Shown here: piece by piece, positions 9,294-18,434 of the stretch
How the letters are laid out: every line of letters starts with the position of its first letter
How positions within the stretch are numbered: the first letter of the stretch is position 1
Source: Nitrosomonas ureae
GTDB taxonomy: Bacteria > Pseudomonadota > Gammaproteobacteria > Burkholderiales > Nitrosomonadaceae
DNA: 64,000 nt
Direction of reading: 5' to 3'
Assembly: GCF_900206265.1 (NCBI RefSeq)
Contig: NZ_LT907782.1
Coordinates: forward strand, 1,054,001 to 1,118,000
Program-made: the position numbers and the translations under genes
Notes under the pieces: model-generated
Told to the model about the DNA's origin: nothing
Seen by the model: the letters and a program-made list of their open reading frames with translations, nothing else
Databases searched by the model: none

Positions 9294-10457
9294 ATGAAAC
9301 CAGACAGTTTAATGAAATTGAACATTATTTTATCAATCGCTTTCAAACGGATAAATGCACTATTCATTGCAGCTTTATTCGTCATAAGCATGATTATCGC
9401 TTCTTTGGCATCAGTGCATGCAGCCCCGATACCTCCTGGAACCACTGGGGTAAAATGGCATCCCGGCCACTATTACACCATTCAAAACTGGGCTAATGAT
9501 GATCCGATCTACATGGCACAAGTTTACAAAGAACTTGAAGCAACCCCTGCACTGCGTGGCATGCAACTGCGTTACTTATGGGGTTGGATCGAAACATCAC
9601 CAGGCGTCTATGATTTCTCCTCCATCGACAAGCACTTGGAGAAACTCACCGCAATAGGAAAACGCCTGGTTATTCAGGTGCAAACCAAATCATTCGAAGC
9701 TGATTGGAAGCTCATACCGGATTATTTGAAGGCACCTAAATTTGAAGGCGGCGCATTTCCGTTTAAAGACTGGGGATCGACCTCTATAGACGGCTATAAC
9801 ATTAAATTATGGAATCCTTATGTGCGTAATCGCCTGGTCGCGCTGTTTAAGGCATTGGGTGAGCGCTACAACTCGCATCCGAATTTTGAAGGCATCGGCA
9901 TGATCGAAACGGCTATGGGACAAGCGATAACACCACTGACGGCTGCTCAAACCGATGGATGGTTTAATAATTTAATTATCGTACAGCAGAAAGCACGTAC
10001 GTTTTTTCCCAACACCATGACTATCCAAGAGATCAACTACCCGCGCGAATATCTCAAACAGCTCACTACTGCAATGGTCGATATGGGCGGGGCACTCGGT
10101 TGCCCGGATATTTATCCCGATGAACCCGGTTTGAATTTTGTTGGGAACCCCTATTCTCCCCAAGGTGCTTACGCCTACTTCTCTCAGCTTTCAGGTGTTG
10201 TACCGATCGCTCCGACAGTGGAAAAAGTCAACTATTTGAACACGCGTGGCGACAAACTCGGTCATGTGCCGACTGTTCAGGAGTTGCTAATATTCGGACG
10301 CGATGAATTGAAATCCAACTATATATTCTGGCAACGCCTTCCCGAATATGTCGGTCAAGTGTTAGAAGTAATGAGCTGGAAAAGGCAAACCGGCACTCCA
10401 TCAGGTGGTTTAAGATCAACCTGCCCGAGCGCCTACCCTTCCTGCATCACTGATTAA
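9294..10457 (+). CDS. Secreted glycosidase-like TIM-barrel protein, tandem copy 3
   Basis: The third 387-residue paralogue. It has a signal peptide ending near VHA-AP, the mature start IPPGTTGVKWHPGHYY, and all barrel landmarks of copies 1 and 2, including GIGMIETAMG and MTIQEINYP. It differs most in the last 40 residues (VMSWKRQTGTPSGG and a TD terminus). TAGGAATC precedes the ATG. Retention of three full-length copies with conserved candidate catalytic residues implies selection rather than decay. Function beyond glycosidase-like is not established. Confidence 0.7.
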   Translation: MKPDSLMKLNIILSIAFKRINALFIAALFVISMIIASLASVHAAPIPPGTTGVKWHPGHYYTIQNWANDDPIYMAQVYKELEATPALRGMQLRYLWGWIETSPGVYDFSSIDKHLEKLTAIGKRLVIQVQTKSFEADWKLIPDYLKAPKFEGGAFPFKDWGSTSIDGYNIKLWNPYVRNRLVALFKALGERYNSHPNFEGIGMIETAMGQAITPLTAAQTDGWFNNLIIVQQKARTFFPNTMTIQEINYPREYLKQLTTAMVDMGGALGCPDIYPDEPGLNFVGNPYSPQGAYAYFSQLSGVVPIAPTVEKVNYLNTRGDKLGHVPTVQELLIFGRDELKSNYIFWQRLPEYVGQVLEVMSWKRQTGTPSGGLRSTCPSAYPSCITD

Positions 10458-10726
10458 TAGTCAATCATCCTGAGATACACAGGCATCTTAAATCATGTAT
10501 CAATAACTTATTCTGCAATCACCATTTCGACCGGAAAACATATCCATGCATTTATATTTTCGGTCGGAATGATGGTTAAGGATGCTAAACTGCAGCGGCA
10601 TTCCATTGCTCGATAAAACTCATCCATCAAAGCACAAGCGTGTGTGCACGCTCGAATCGTAACGTCAATTCGACTACTTACTCATCAACCCGGATAAACT
10701 GTAGTCAGTAGGAAATGTTTATGGAT

Positions 10727-12412
10727 TCACCATCTTTTTTTCTCAATCTCAATGGCTGGCAGAGGCTTAGAGAAATAAAAACCCTGAAACCGGGTGCATC
10801 CATGCAAAGCAAGATAAGCCAGCTGCTGCTCATTCTCCACCCCTTCCGCAATCACTTGCAGGCCCAGGGCATGCGCCATGACGAGAATGGCATCAATGAT
10901 CGCCGTATCATCCGGATCGTCGGGAATGTCACGCACGAATGAGCGATCGATCTTCAAGGTATTGATCTGGTAGCGCTTGAGAAAACTCAGATTGGAATAA
11001 CCGGTACCAAAATCGTCGATCGAAATTTCAATCCCAAGTTCACTTAATTGCCGCAATGTCTTGATGGTTTCTTCAACATCTTCAATCAATTCGCTTTCAG
11101 TGATTTCAAGCGTCAAGTAATGTCCTGTCACTCCGGTTTCATCCAGGATGCGGACAATATTTTCCACGAGGGTTTTCTGCCGGAATTGAATAGCAGAAAG
11201 ATTGATCGCCAACCTGGGAAACTCATAGCCTTGCTTTTCCCATGCCTTTATCTGGAGGCACGACTGCCGCATCAGCCATTCTCCAATCGGTATGATCATA
11301 CCAGTCTCTTCAGCCAATCGAATAAATTTGACCGGATAAATAAGGCCATCACCGGGGCGTTGCCAGCGTAACAGCACCTCGAAACCATCGGCTTTGCCGC
11401 CATTGACGTTAACAATCGGCTGATAATGCAGCAGGAGTTCATCGCGTTTAAGCGCATTTCGCAAAGCGACTTCCATGGAGTGCCGCTCTTTTGCCTGCCT
11501 GTTCATTTCCGGCTTAAAGAATTCGCAGTTATTGCGACCATTCTTCTTGGCATGATACATCGCAATATCGCTGTTCCTGAGTAATGTCCATATATCCTCG
11601 CCATCATCCGGAAACAGGGAAATACCGATACTGCCGCTGATATGAAGTTCCTTCCCGTCGATCAGAAAATGCAGTTGCAATGCATTCAATATCTTTTGCG
11701 CTACTGCCTCGGCATCAAAAACACTTTCGAGATTGGACAGTAACACGATAAACTCATCTCCACCCTGACGGGCTACCGTATCTTCACCCCGCACAATGGA
11801 TACAAATCTGGCCGCCACTGCTTGTAACAGTTTATCCCCCACATCATGGCCTAATGAATCATTGATGACCTTGAAGTTATCCAGATCGATAAACAATACC
11901 GCCACGCGTTCCCGATTGCGGTTACCATGCTCTAACGCCCGCTCGATGCGATCCTTCAACAAGGCTCTGTTGGGTAACCCGGTTAAAATATCGTAGGTTG
12001 CCATCTCCAGAATACGCTGTTCAGCCATATGACGTTCCGTGATGTCAACAAACATACCGATCAAATACAAAGGCTTTCCTGATGTGTCACAGATCGGTTT
12101 TTTAAAGGTATGAACCATACGGTTTTGCTTAAGCGTCGCATTCCACATGGTTTCTTCGAAATCAATTTGACATCCACTCTCAAATACCTCCTGATCTTTG
12201 GCGAGAAAGTGCTCCATCTGAGCGGGTGGAAAAAGCTGACTGGCATCCGTACCTTGCAGATCCTTAAAACTCAGACCCCATTGCAATTCGCAGGCTTTGT
12301 TTATCGCCAATAATTTACTCTCGGTATCCTTGATAAAAATGGCGATGGGCAATAGATCGATAAGTTCTTGAAATTTTGATACATCACTGGAAAATAAGTA
12401 ATTTGTAGGCAT
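10727..12412 (-). CDS. PAS-GGDEF-EAL cyclic di-GMP turnover protein
   Basis: A 561-residue soluble protein with no membrane segment. A PAS sensor domain covers about 10-130 (ends in FVDITERHMAEQ). A diguanylate cyclase domain follows at about 137-300, with an intact RQGGDEF motif. A phosphodiesterase domain covers about 312-555. The EAL motif reads EVL (GFEVLLRW), a conservative change that keeps the catalytic glutamate. The other metal and base positions are present: NLSAIQF, EITESEL, DDFGTGYS, LKIDRSF, IAEGVE and QGFYFSKPL. It may therefore make, degrade or both make and degrade cyclic di-GMP in response to the PAS signal. It stands alone between glycosidase copy 3 and arfB. Confidence 0.92.
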   Translation of the reverse strand: MPTNYLFSSDVSKFQELIDLLPIAIFIKDTESKLLAINKACELQWGLSFKDLQGTDASQLFPPAQMEHFLAKDQEVFESGCQIDFEETMWNATLKQNRMVHTFKKPICDTSGKPLYLIGMFVDITERHMAEQRILEMATYDILTGLPNRALLKDRIERALEHGNRNRERVAVLFIDLDNFKVINDSLGHDVGDKLLQAVAARFVSIVRGEDTVARQGGDEFIVLLSNLESVFDAEAVAQKILNALQLHFLIDGKELHISGSIGISLFPDDGEDIWTLLRNSDIAMYHAKKNGRNNCEFFKPEMNRQAKERHSMEVALRNALKRDELLLHYQPIVNVNGGKADGFEVLLRWQRPGDGLIYPVKFIRLAEETGMIIPIGEWLMRQSCLQIKAWEKQGYEFPRLAINLSAIQFRQKTLVENIVRILDETGVTGHYLTLEITESELIEDVEETIKTLRQLSELGIEISIDDFGTGYSNLSFLKRYQINTLKIDRSFVRDIPDDPDDTAIIDAILVMAHALGLQVIAEGVENEQQLAYLALHGCTRFQGFYFSKPLPAIEIEKKRW

Positions 12413-12696
12413 GCGTATTGATTCATCATTTACATGAGAGTAATTCCACGTATGAGCTATTCCACTTCAAGTACCATGGGCTATCAACACATACCCTGGC
12501 AAGCTAACAGAAAATTGCTGCTTTGGCCACAAATAAGCCTATCTATTGATGGGGTTACGCCTCTCTATGTATGATTTTATCAACCCCCTGACAATTCACC
12601 GGTATGACACACCGGCAGAAAATCGCTAACCCTATGATATATCATTAAATATGAAATGGTGTATTACCTAGCGGTCAACGGGCACGGCTCAAACGA

Positions 12697-13116
12697 TTAT
12701 TCCGTCACCTCAATCTTGCCGCGTAGCGACTTTTTCCGGCCCTGAATTGTCTTTCCTTCCAAGCGCTTGATCCTGGATGCCTTAGTGGGCTGCGTGGGTT
12801 TGCGCGGTTTGATCTCGGCAATGACACTGTTGATCAGTGCCTGCAACCGGTTCAATGCGTCTTCCCTGTTCTTGATCTGGCTGCGATACCGTTGCGCCTT
12901 GATGATCACGATACCTTCACTGGAGATCCGGCTATCTTTCAAATTCAACAGCCTCTCTTTGTAATTTTCCGGCAAGGATGATGCGTTGATATCGAAGCGC
13001 AAATGAATCGCAGTCGATACCTTATTCACATTCTGCCCGCCGGCGCCTTGCGAGCGTACCGCCTGAATCTCGATTTCATTCAAGGGAATGGTAATGTTGT
13101 TCAATAATATCAACAT
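12697..13116 (-). CDS. arfB: Peptidyl-tRNA hydrolase ArfB (ribosome rescue)
   Basis: A 139-residue release-factor-like protein. Near residues 20-40 it has SQGAGGQNVNKVSTA, containing the GGQ loop that hydrolyses peptidyl-tRNA. The C-terminus is a basic tail (KASRIKRLEGKTIQGRKKSLRGK) of the kind ArfB/YaeJ threads into the empty mRNA channel. It lacks the codon-recognition domains of RF1 and RF2, and its length matches ArfB. It rescues ribosomes stalled on broken mRNAs. Transcribed alone. Confidence 0.9.
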   Translation of the reverse strand: MLILLNNITIPLNEIEIQAVRSQGAGGQNVNKVSTAIHLRFDINASSLPENYKERLLNLKDSRISSEGIVIIKAQRYRSQIKNREDALNRLQALINSVIAEIKPRKPTQPTKASRIKRLEGKTIQGRKKSLRGKIEVTE

Positions 13117-13415
13117 GATGAATCGTTCTAAAAACTTTTTTAGGAGTTAAGTACTGAATAATGCAATGGTCTTTGGAAATACCGCAACGGTCTATGATAA
13201 CAATACCAGCCGTTATCCGTTATCCCACGATAATCGCAACTGATACGCACCTCGGTTACAAGCAAGCTCCTTTCTCAGGAAAAGCCGAACAATCAAGCCT
13301 CGATACAGAATCCACAGAAAGTTTGAAGTCCTGGGGTTTTTATGTCATAAACTACCTGATCAATCATCAAACCCTGCACTGTTTATCGCAATGCTAAAAA
13401 GGAAAGAATGACACC

Positions 13416-13517
13416 ATGGCTAAAGCCAAAGTAATCAAAACAGAGCCATTGGAAAAACAACTGTGGAAAGCCGCCGACAAATTACGCAAAAACATCGACG
13501 CGGCGGAATACATGTAA
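13416..13517 (+). pseudogene. hsdM: hsdM N-terminal remnant (type I restriction methyltransferase)
   Basis: The ATG follows an AAAGGAAAG site. The first 32 or so codons match the start of HsdM methyltransferases: the peptide contains EPLEKQLWKAADKLRKN and then DAAEY, where intact genes continue into KHVVLGLIFLKYI. Here the frame meets TAA just after DAAEY, and IS-like sequence begins at the break (about 13512). Only the start of the gene survives. Confidence 0.75.
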
Positions 13518-13911
13518 TGGTCAAATGCAGAGTGGTTTGATTAACAAGGTTGCGGCGACTTCTGCCGAAGTGACTGACGCACACGGTTTTCAGCATGTTT
13601 GCCCCAATGGCGGCGCAGTCTATGCAGCCAAAGGATATGGCTTGAATCCTGTCAAAATCACACTCAAGCGGAAAGGCTGTCATGATGGGACCATCAAGAA
13701 GAACAGTATGAAAGAGAAGAATCGCGATAAAGATCGTTGGTTATCAGCAATTCGCGCACCTTATGAACGTGTGTTTGCGCATCGCAATAAAAAAGTTCGC
13801 TATCGCGGGTTGGTGAAAGTGCAGTTTCAGGTGGGTATTCGGGCGCTGGTATTCAATCTCAAGCGGCTAATGACATTAGGGGTTGATCGAATTACGTTGT
13901 GCCATACATAG
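13513..13911 (+). mobile_element. IS5-like transposase, C-terminal fragment
   Basis: About 130 codons whose peptide reads SGLINKVAATSAEVTDAHG, then AVYAAKGYG, RKGCH, KNSMKEKNRDKDRW, PYERVFAHRNKKVRYRG and FNLKRL. This is the pattern of the second half of IS5-family DDE transposases, including the region that carries the last acidic residue. The N-terminal half is missing and the frame fuses directly to the broken hsdM remnant. No clear terminal inverted repeats were found at either side. The fragment is almost certainly inactive and probably mediated the deletion of the restriction locus. Confidence 0.75.
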
Positions 13912-14044
13912 GATAAATCCGCCCTCAATCTGCCCAATCAGGCAAATTGACGGCAGAAAAGGCTTCCAGAAATTCTATTCTTTGTTAATTCTGCGATTTC
14001 TTGATGTGTCGTTGCTGGTTTTTTGTTTTTCTTAGCTCTTTTGA

Positions 14045-14320
14045 GTTTTCCGACAAGCCCATACAACGGTTGCCAGTAACGATAGCGCACGGGAACTGAT
14101 GCAGAATGACCAGCTGCGGGAGCTGGCGATCATGCTGACACAGCGCGTGCGGCAAAATGCTTCGATCGACTGGACCATCAAGGAAAGCGTGAAAGCCAAA
14201 CTGAAAGTAATCGTGAAACGCACCTTGCGTCAGTTTGGCTACCCCCCGGATATGCAATTACTGGCAACCGAGAGGGTGTTGAAACAGGCAGAAATAATTG
14301 CGAATGAGCTGGCTGCGTGA
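14045..14320 (+). pseudogene. hsdR: hsdR C-terminal remnant (type I restriction endonuclease)
   Basis: An open stretch after a TGA at 14042, without a proper start. It encodes SARELMQNDQLRELA, then DWTIKESVKAKLKVIVKRTL and FGYPPDMQLLATERVLKQAE. These are hallmarks of the extreme C-terminus of type I HsdR subunits, which end in a YGYPPDxQxxAxxxVLxQAE motif. With the hsdM remnant it marks the two ends of a former hsdM-(S)-R locus whose roughly 5-6 kb centre has been lost. Confidence 0.7.
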
Positions 14321-14335
14321 TTACCGGCAACATGG

Positions 14336-15214
14336 TTACGTCTTAGCACGAAGATAGAGAGTCGTTCTGTCGGATCCCGGCAGTTGCCGTTCTTCGATTT
14401 CAAACAGAGCTGTTTTGTCTTTGACAAGATCCGAGAGTTTTTTGTAGCCATAGAGTCTGGAATCAAAGTCGGGCTGCAGCTTAGTCAGGTAACTCCCAAA
14501 AACACTCAGATTAGCCCAACCCGTATCATCAACGGATTGCTCCAATGCGGTCAGAACAAATTCTTCCGGAAACTCAGGCTTTTGTTCCACTGTCTTTGTA
14601 GCAGCTTTGGTTCTTGTGGACTTCTTTTTAGTCTTGGCCCCGGGTGGCGGTTCGGTCGATTCGCTAACCGGGCTTGAACGCAGAATTTCGGTAAACACAA
14701 ATTTGTGGCATGCATTACGAAAGGCATCCGGTGTTTTCTTCTCGCCAAACCCAAGTACCATCAATCCTTCTTCACGAAGCCGCATGGCCAGACCCGTAAA
14801 ATCACTGTCACTGGTAATCAAGCAAAACCCATCAAATTTACGCGTATAGAGCAAATCCATCGCATCAATAATCAATGCGCTATCGGTCGCGTTCTTTCCC
14901 GTGGTATAAGCGAACTGCTGCACCGGCTTGATCGCATATTTTTGCAACACCTTCTTCCAGGAAGCACTGGCATGGGCGGTAAAATCCCCATAAATACGTT
15001 TTACCGTCGCTTCTCCAAAGCGCGCAATTTCAGCCAGAAGGCTCTCAATGACGGCCGCTTGGGCATTATCGGCGTCAATCAACACCGCCAATCGCAAAGT
15101 GGGTTCTTCGGATTCATTTTTTGTAACTAATCGTGGAGAAGCCAAGATAATTCCAACCGTTGTGAATGTGTAGAAAGATGAGTGTATACGCTTAGTAGCG
15201 AGACTACCAAGCAC
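14336..15214 (-). CDS. NYN-domain nuclease-like protein with C-terminal LOTUS/OST-HTH domain
   Basis: A frame of up to 292 residues. The NYN (PIN-like, LabA/DUF88) domain spans about 40-185, with acidic positions in VLIDADNAQ, NATDSALIIDAMDLL and LITSDSDFTGLA that would bind metal at a ribonuclease active site. A basic, threonine/lysine-rich linker (about 190-215) leads to a LOTUS/OST-HTH domain (about 218-290) of the kind thought to bind RNA. The upstream limit is a GTG at 15214; the first 40 residues are not part of the domain and the true start is uncertain. Likely an RNA-processing or RNA-decay enzyme; target unknown. It abuts the hsdR scar. Confidence 0.82.
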   Translation of the reverse strand: MLGSLATKRIHSSFYTFTTVGIILASPRLVTKNESEEPTLRLAVLIDADNAQAAVIESLLAEIARFGEATVKRIYGDFTAHASASWKKVLQKYAIKPVQQFAYTTGKNATDSALIIDAMDLLYTRKFDGFCLITSDSDFTGLAMRLREEGLMVLGFGEKKTPDAFRNACHKFVFTEILRSSPVSESTEPPPGAKTKKKSTRTKAATKTVEQKPEFPEEFVLTALEQSVDDTGWANLSVFGSYLTKLQPDFDSRLYGYKKLSDLVKDKTALFEIEERQLPGSDRTTLYLRAKT

Positions 15215-15387
15215 AATATTTCATAGGGTTATCCATATAAAACCATAGCATTATAAAATGTTCCCATTACCTGCGGGCTGTCTATGATGTACTCCATCCA
15301 TCCGGAAGCTTGATCATAATTCTATCAAGTAGGATAAAATAAGCCATTGTTTGATCACGCGATACTCACTAAGTTAGAAATAAAAAA

Positions 15388-16674
15388 ATGCGCATTGCAA
15401 TCATCGGCGCCGGTTGTTCCGGTCTCACCGCTATCAAGCATCTGGTGGAAGCTGGCCTGAAAGACATCGTTTGCTATGAGGAAAGCGATCAGATCGGCGG
15501 CAACTGGGTGTATACAGCGGCACCGAGTCATAGCAGCATCTGCAGCGCAACCCATACGATTTCCAGCAAATCCATGTCGCAGTTCAGTGATTTTCCGATG
15601 CCGAATCACTATCCGGATTATCCCAGCCACCAGCAGATACTGGCTTATTTTCAGGCGTATACCCGGCATTTCCAGCTGGAAAGATATATCCGCTTCAATG
15701 TCGCCGTTCAGCATGTCAGGAAAATAGCAAAGGAACGGTGGCATTTGTCTTTGAGTGATGGTACCGAAGCGGAATTTGATTATCTCCTCATTGCCAATGG
15801 ACATCTATCCATTCCGCGCCACCCGGATTGGAAAGACGATTTTTCCGGACACTACCTGCATGCCCATGACTATAGAACCACTCAAGGATTAGAACACCAG
15901 CGGGTACTCGTAGTCGGCGCCGGAAACTCCGCCTGCGATTGCGCGGTTGATGCAAGCCGTGACGCCGCCTGCGTGGACATGAGCTTGCGCTCGCCGCAGT
16001 ATATTATTCCCAAACTCATTATGGGAAAACCCACCGATACCTTTGCGGCTGCGTTGCAGTGGCTACCACAGCGCCTGCAAAACCGGCTGCAGAAAATTTC
16101 CCTGCGCATTCAGATCGGGCGCTATCGTGATTATGGATTACCCGAGCCTGATTTTTCACCCGTACAGGCCCACCCCACCATCAATTCGCAGATCTTCGAT
16201 AGAATCCGGCATGGCAAAATACGTCCTCGCCCAGGCATTCAAAGGATCTCGGGGCAAACAGTCCATTTTATCGATGGCTTATCGCAGGAATACGATGTCA
16301 TCATTGCCGCAACCGGTTACACAATCAGCTTTCCATTTTTTGATGCGAACTTTATTAACTGGAAGGATGCCGCCCACATTCCGCTTTACTTGCGCATCTT
16401 TCATCCCGATCATCCCAGCTTGTTTTTCATCGGGTTGATACAGCCACAAGGTTGTATTTGGACACTCGTAGAAGCGCAATCCCAACTCATCGGACAGTTG
16501 TTGACGGGCAAAATCCGGTTACCCGGCAATTGGCGTGAATCGGCCATTACTGAAGGAAAAAACTGGGCACAGCAATTCATTGCCCGTCCCCGTCATTCAC
16601 TGGAAGTACATTACTATCCCTATCTAAAATCTCTGCGCCAGATAATCAAGCGCCCAAACCAATCATCCAAATAG
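15388..16674 (+). CDS. Flavin-containing monooxygenase
   Basis: A 428-residue FAD/NADPH enzyme of the FMO family. The FAD Rossmann motif IIGAGCSGL lies at residues 5-13. The FMO fingerprint FSGHYLHAHDY (FxGxxxHxxxY) is near 153, the NADPH motif VVGAGNSA near 173, and ATGY near 310. There is no signal peptide, so it is cytoplasmic. Such enzymes oxygenate soft nucleophiles such as amines or sulfides; trimethylamine is one possibility but the substrate cannot be read from sequence. The ribosome site is weak. It is followed 94 bases later by selO, with no obvious metabolic link. Confidence 0.85.
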   Translation: MRIAIIGAGCSGLTAIKHLVEAGLKDIVCYEESDQIGGNWVYTAAPSHSSICSATHTISSKSMSQFSDFPMPNHYPDYPSHQQILAYFQAYTRHFQLERYIRFNVAVQHVRKIAKERWHLSLSDGTEAEFDYLLIANGHLSIPRHPDWKDDFSGHYLHAHDYRTTQGLEHQRVLVVGAGNSACDCAVDASRDAACVDMSLRSPQYIIPKLIMGKPTDTFAAALQWLPQRLQNRLQKISLRIQIGRYRDYGLPEPDFSPVQAHPTINSQIFDRIRHGKIRPRPGIQRISGQTVHFIDGLSQEYDVIIAATGYTISFPFFDANFINWKDAAHIPLYLRIFHPDHPSLFFIGLIQPQGCIWTLVEAQSQLIGQLLTGKIRLPGNWRESAITEGKNWAQQFIARPRHSLEVHYYPYLKSLRQIIKRPNQSSK

Positions 16675-16768
16675 CGGTCATAAATGGATTCTGTGATTGT
16701 ACGCTATGCAACTTACAATATCGTGTATGGTGTAACAATATCCAATTCAAATAATACGAAAAAGAACT

Positions 16769-18250
16769 ATGAAGGCTAAAAAACAATCTACCGGTGACCG
16801 CGTGGGCTGGCGCTTCGACAATAGTTATGCGCGCTTGCCCGATTATTTTTATGCGCAACTGTCCCCTGTCCCTGTGTGCGCACCCCAGACCGTCATCGTG
16901 AATCACGCCCTCGCAGCATCGTTGGGATTGGATATCGGCGTTCTGACTACCGAAGAAGCTGGCCTGCTGTTTTCCGGAAATGAGTTACCACCGGGCGCGC
17001 TACCGATCGCGCAAGCCTACGCCGGCCATCAGTTCGGTCATTTCACGATGCTGGGCGATGGGCGGGCAATCCTACTAGGTGAGCATGTCACGCCGACTGG
17101 CGAGCGCTTCGACATTCAGCTCAAAGGCTCGGGCCAGACGCCCTTTTCACGCCGTGGTGATGGTCGCGCGGCTTTAGCGCCGATGCTGCGCGAATACATC
17201 ATCAGTGAAGCGATGCATGCGCTGGGTATTCCATCGACGCGCAGTCTTGCCGTAGTCACCACCGGAGAGCAGGTGATGCGTGAAACTCCGCTCTCCGGTG
17301 CGATTCTGACCCGCGTAGCCGCCAGCCACCTTCGCGTCGGCACGTTTGAATATGCCGCCGGGCAAGGAGGTGCTGATGCGATTAGAATCCTGGCGGATTA
17401 TACGATTCAACGTCATTATCCCGATCTGAATAATGCCGCAAATCCTTATCTGTCGCTGCTCAACCGGGTGATCGAGCGGCAAGCTGCATTAATTGCGCAA
17501 TGGGTGCTATTGGGCTTCATACACGGCGTAATGAATACGGATAACATGAGTATCAGCGGCGAAACTATCGACTACGGCCCGTGCGCATTCATGGATGCGT
17601 ATAACCCCAACACGGTATTCAGTTCGATCGATCAGAACGGCCGCTATCGCTATAGCAATCAGCCGCTGATGGCGCAATGGAATCTGGCGCGCTTGACCGA
17701 GACCTTATTGCCGCTGATTGATCCGGTATCAGAAAAAGCGGTGGTATTAGCGGAAGAAGCCATCCATGCTTTCCCGGCAATCTACCAGACCGAATGGATA
17801 ACGGGGATGCGCAAGAAATTAGGATTGCTGACGGAACAAGCCGATGATTCCGAATTGATCACCGGCTTACTTACCTGGATGTATCAGCATCAAGCGGATT
17901 ACACCAATACCTTTCGTGCGCTGTCGGCAGAAACTTTGCCTGCGGATAGCCTATTTCAGGACGAAACCTTTGAAGCATGGCATGCTCGCTGGCAAGCCCG
18001 GCTGGCGCGCCAATCCGCAACTAAAGAACAATCGGTGCGTTTGATGCAGGCCAACAATCCTGCAATTATTCCACGCAACCACCGCGTTGAGGAGGCGCTC
18101 ACCGCCGCTTCCGAACGAAGCGATTATACGGTGATGCAACAATTGTTGGCGGCAGTGGCTCATCCCTATGCCGATGTATCGGAATACTATGATTACCGCA
18201 CACCGCCCGCACCGTCGGAACGTGTGTATCAAACATTCTGTGGAACATAA
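16769..18250 (+). CDS. selO: Protein adenylyltransferase SelO (YdiU family)
   Basis: A 493-residue pseudokinase-fold enzyme that transfers AMP to hydroxyl residues of proteins, a role tied to redox stress in E. coli. Landmarks are AYAGHQFGHF and LGDGRA near 85-100, QLKGSGQTPFSRRGDGRAAL near 115-135, and GFIHGVMNTDNMSISGETIDYGPCAFMD with the metal-binding NTDN near 255. The C-terminus ends YDYRTPPAPSERVYQTFCGT, the usual SelO tail; the cysteine sits where eukaryotic homologues carry selenocysteine. Full length. A MITE lies 10 bases after the stop codon. Confidence 0.93.
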   Translation: MKAKKQSTGDRVGWRFDNSYARLPDYFYAQLSPVPVCAPQTVIVNHALAASLGLDIGVLTTEEAGLLFSGNELPPGALPIAQAYAGHQFGHFTMLGDGRAILLGEHVTPTGERFDIQLKGSGQTPFSRRGDGRAALAPMLREYIISEAMHALGIPSTRSLAVVTTGEQVMRETPLSGAILTRVAASHLRVGTFEYAAGQGGADAIRILADYTIQRHYPDLNNAANPYLSLLNRVIERQAALIAQWVLLGFIHGVMNTDNMSISGETIDYGPCAFMDAYNPNTVFSSIDQNGRYRYSNQPLMAQWNLARLTETLLPLIDPVSEKAVVLAEEAIHAFPAIYQTEWITGMRKKLGLLTEQADDSELITGLLTWMYQHQADYTNTFRALSAETLPADSLFQDETFEAWHARWQARLARQSATKEQSVRLMQANNPAIIPRNHRVEEALTAASERSDYTVMQQLLAAVAHPYADVSEYYDYRTPPAPSERVYQTFCGT

Positions 18251-18260
18251 CTTAATGTTA

Positions 18261-18401
18261 GAGACCTTTGCACGGTGTCATGAGCGGTACGAGAATAAGG
18301 CAAAAATTTGCGAAAAAGCGGAGTTTACACGGGGTAAATGAGCATTTTTCGCGAATTTTTAACGCAATTATCGTGCCGCGTAGTAACCGTGCAAAGGTCT
18401 C
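18261..18401. mobile_element. 141-bp MITE with IS5-type inverted ends, copy A
   Basis: The element starts GAGACCTTTGCACGGT and ends with the exact complement, ACCGTGCAAAGGTCTC (16-base perfect terminal repeats). The repeats continue imperfectly for about 48 bases on each side, so the whole element can fold into one long hairpin. It is flanked by TA on both sides, as expected for a TA target duplication. It encodes nothing. Copy B at 25693-25833 differs at about four positions. The ends resemble those of IS5-family elements, so it was probably mobilised in trans. Confidence 0.88.
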
Positions 18402-18434
18402 TATTAATAAATAATCCTTGCAAGGAGAACAGAT

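Noticed and set aside
11399..11404. Idea that the EAL domain is inactive because the motif reads EVL
   Set aside because: The catalytic glutamate is kept and the other metal and catalytic positions are present; Ala to Val is conservative.
13161..13397. Plus-strand 78-codon frame before the hsdM remnant
   Set aside because: No start signal, low-quality peptide and no similarity to restriction genes.
14099..14320. Stand-alone 73-residue gene
   Set aside because: Homology to the end of HsdR continues upstream of this ATG, so it is a remnant of a larger gene.
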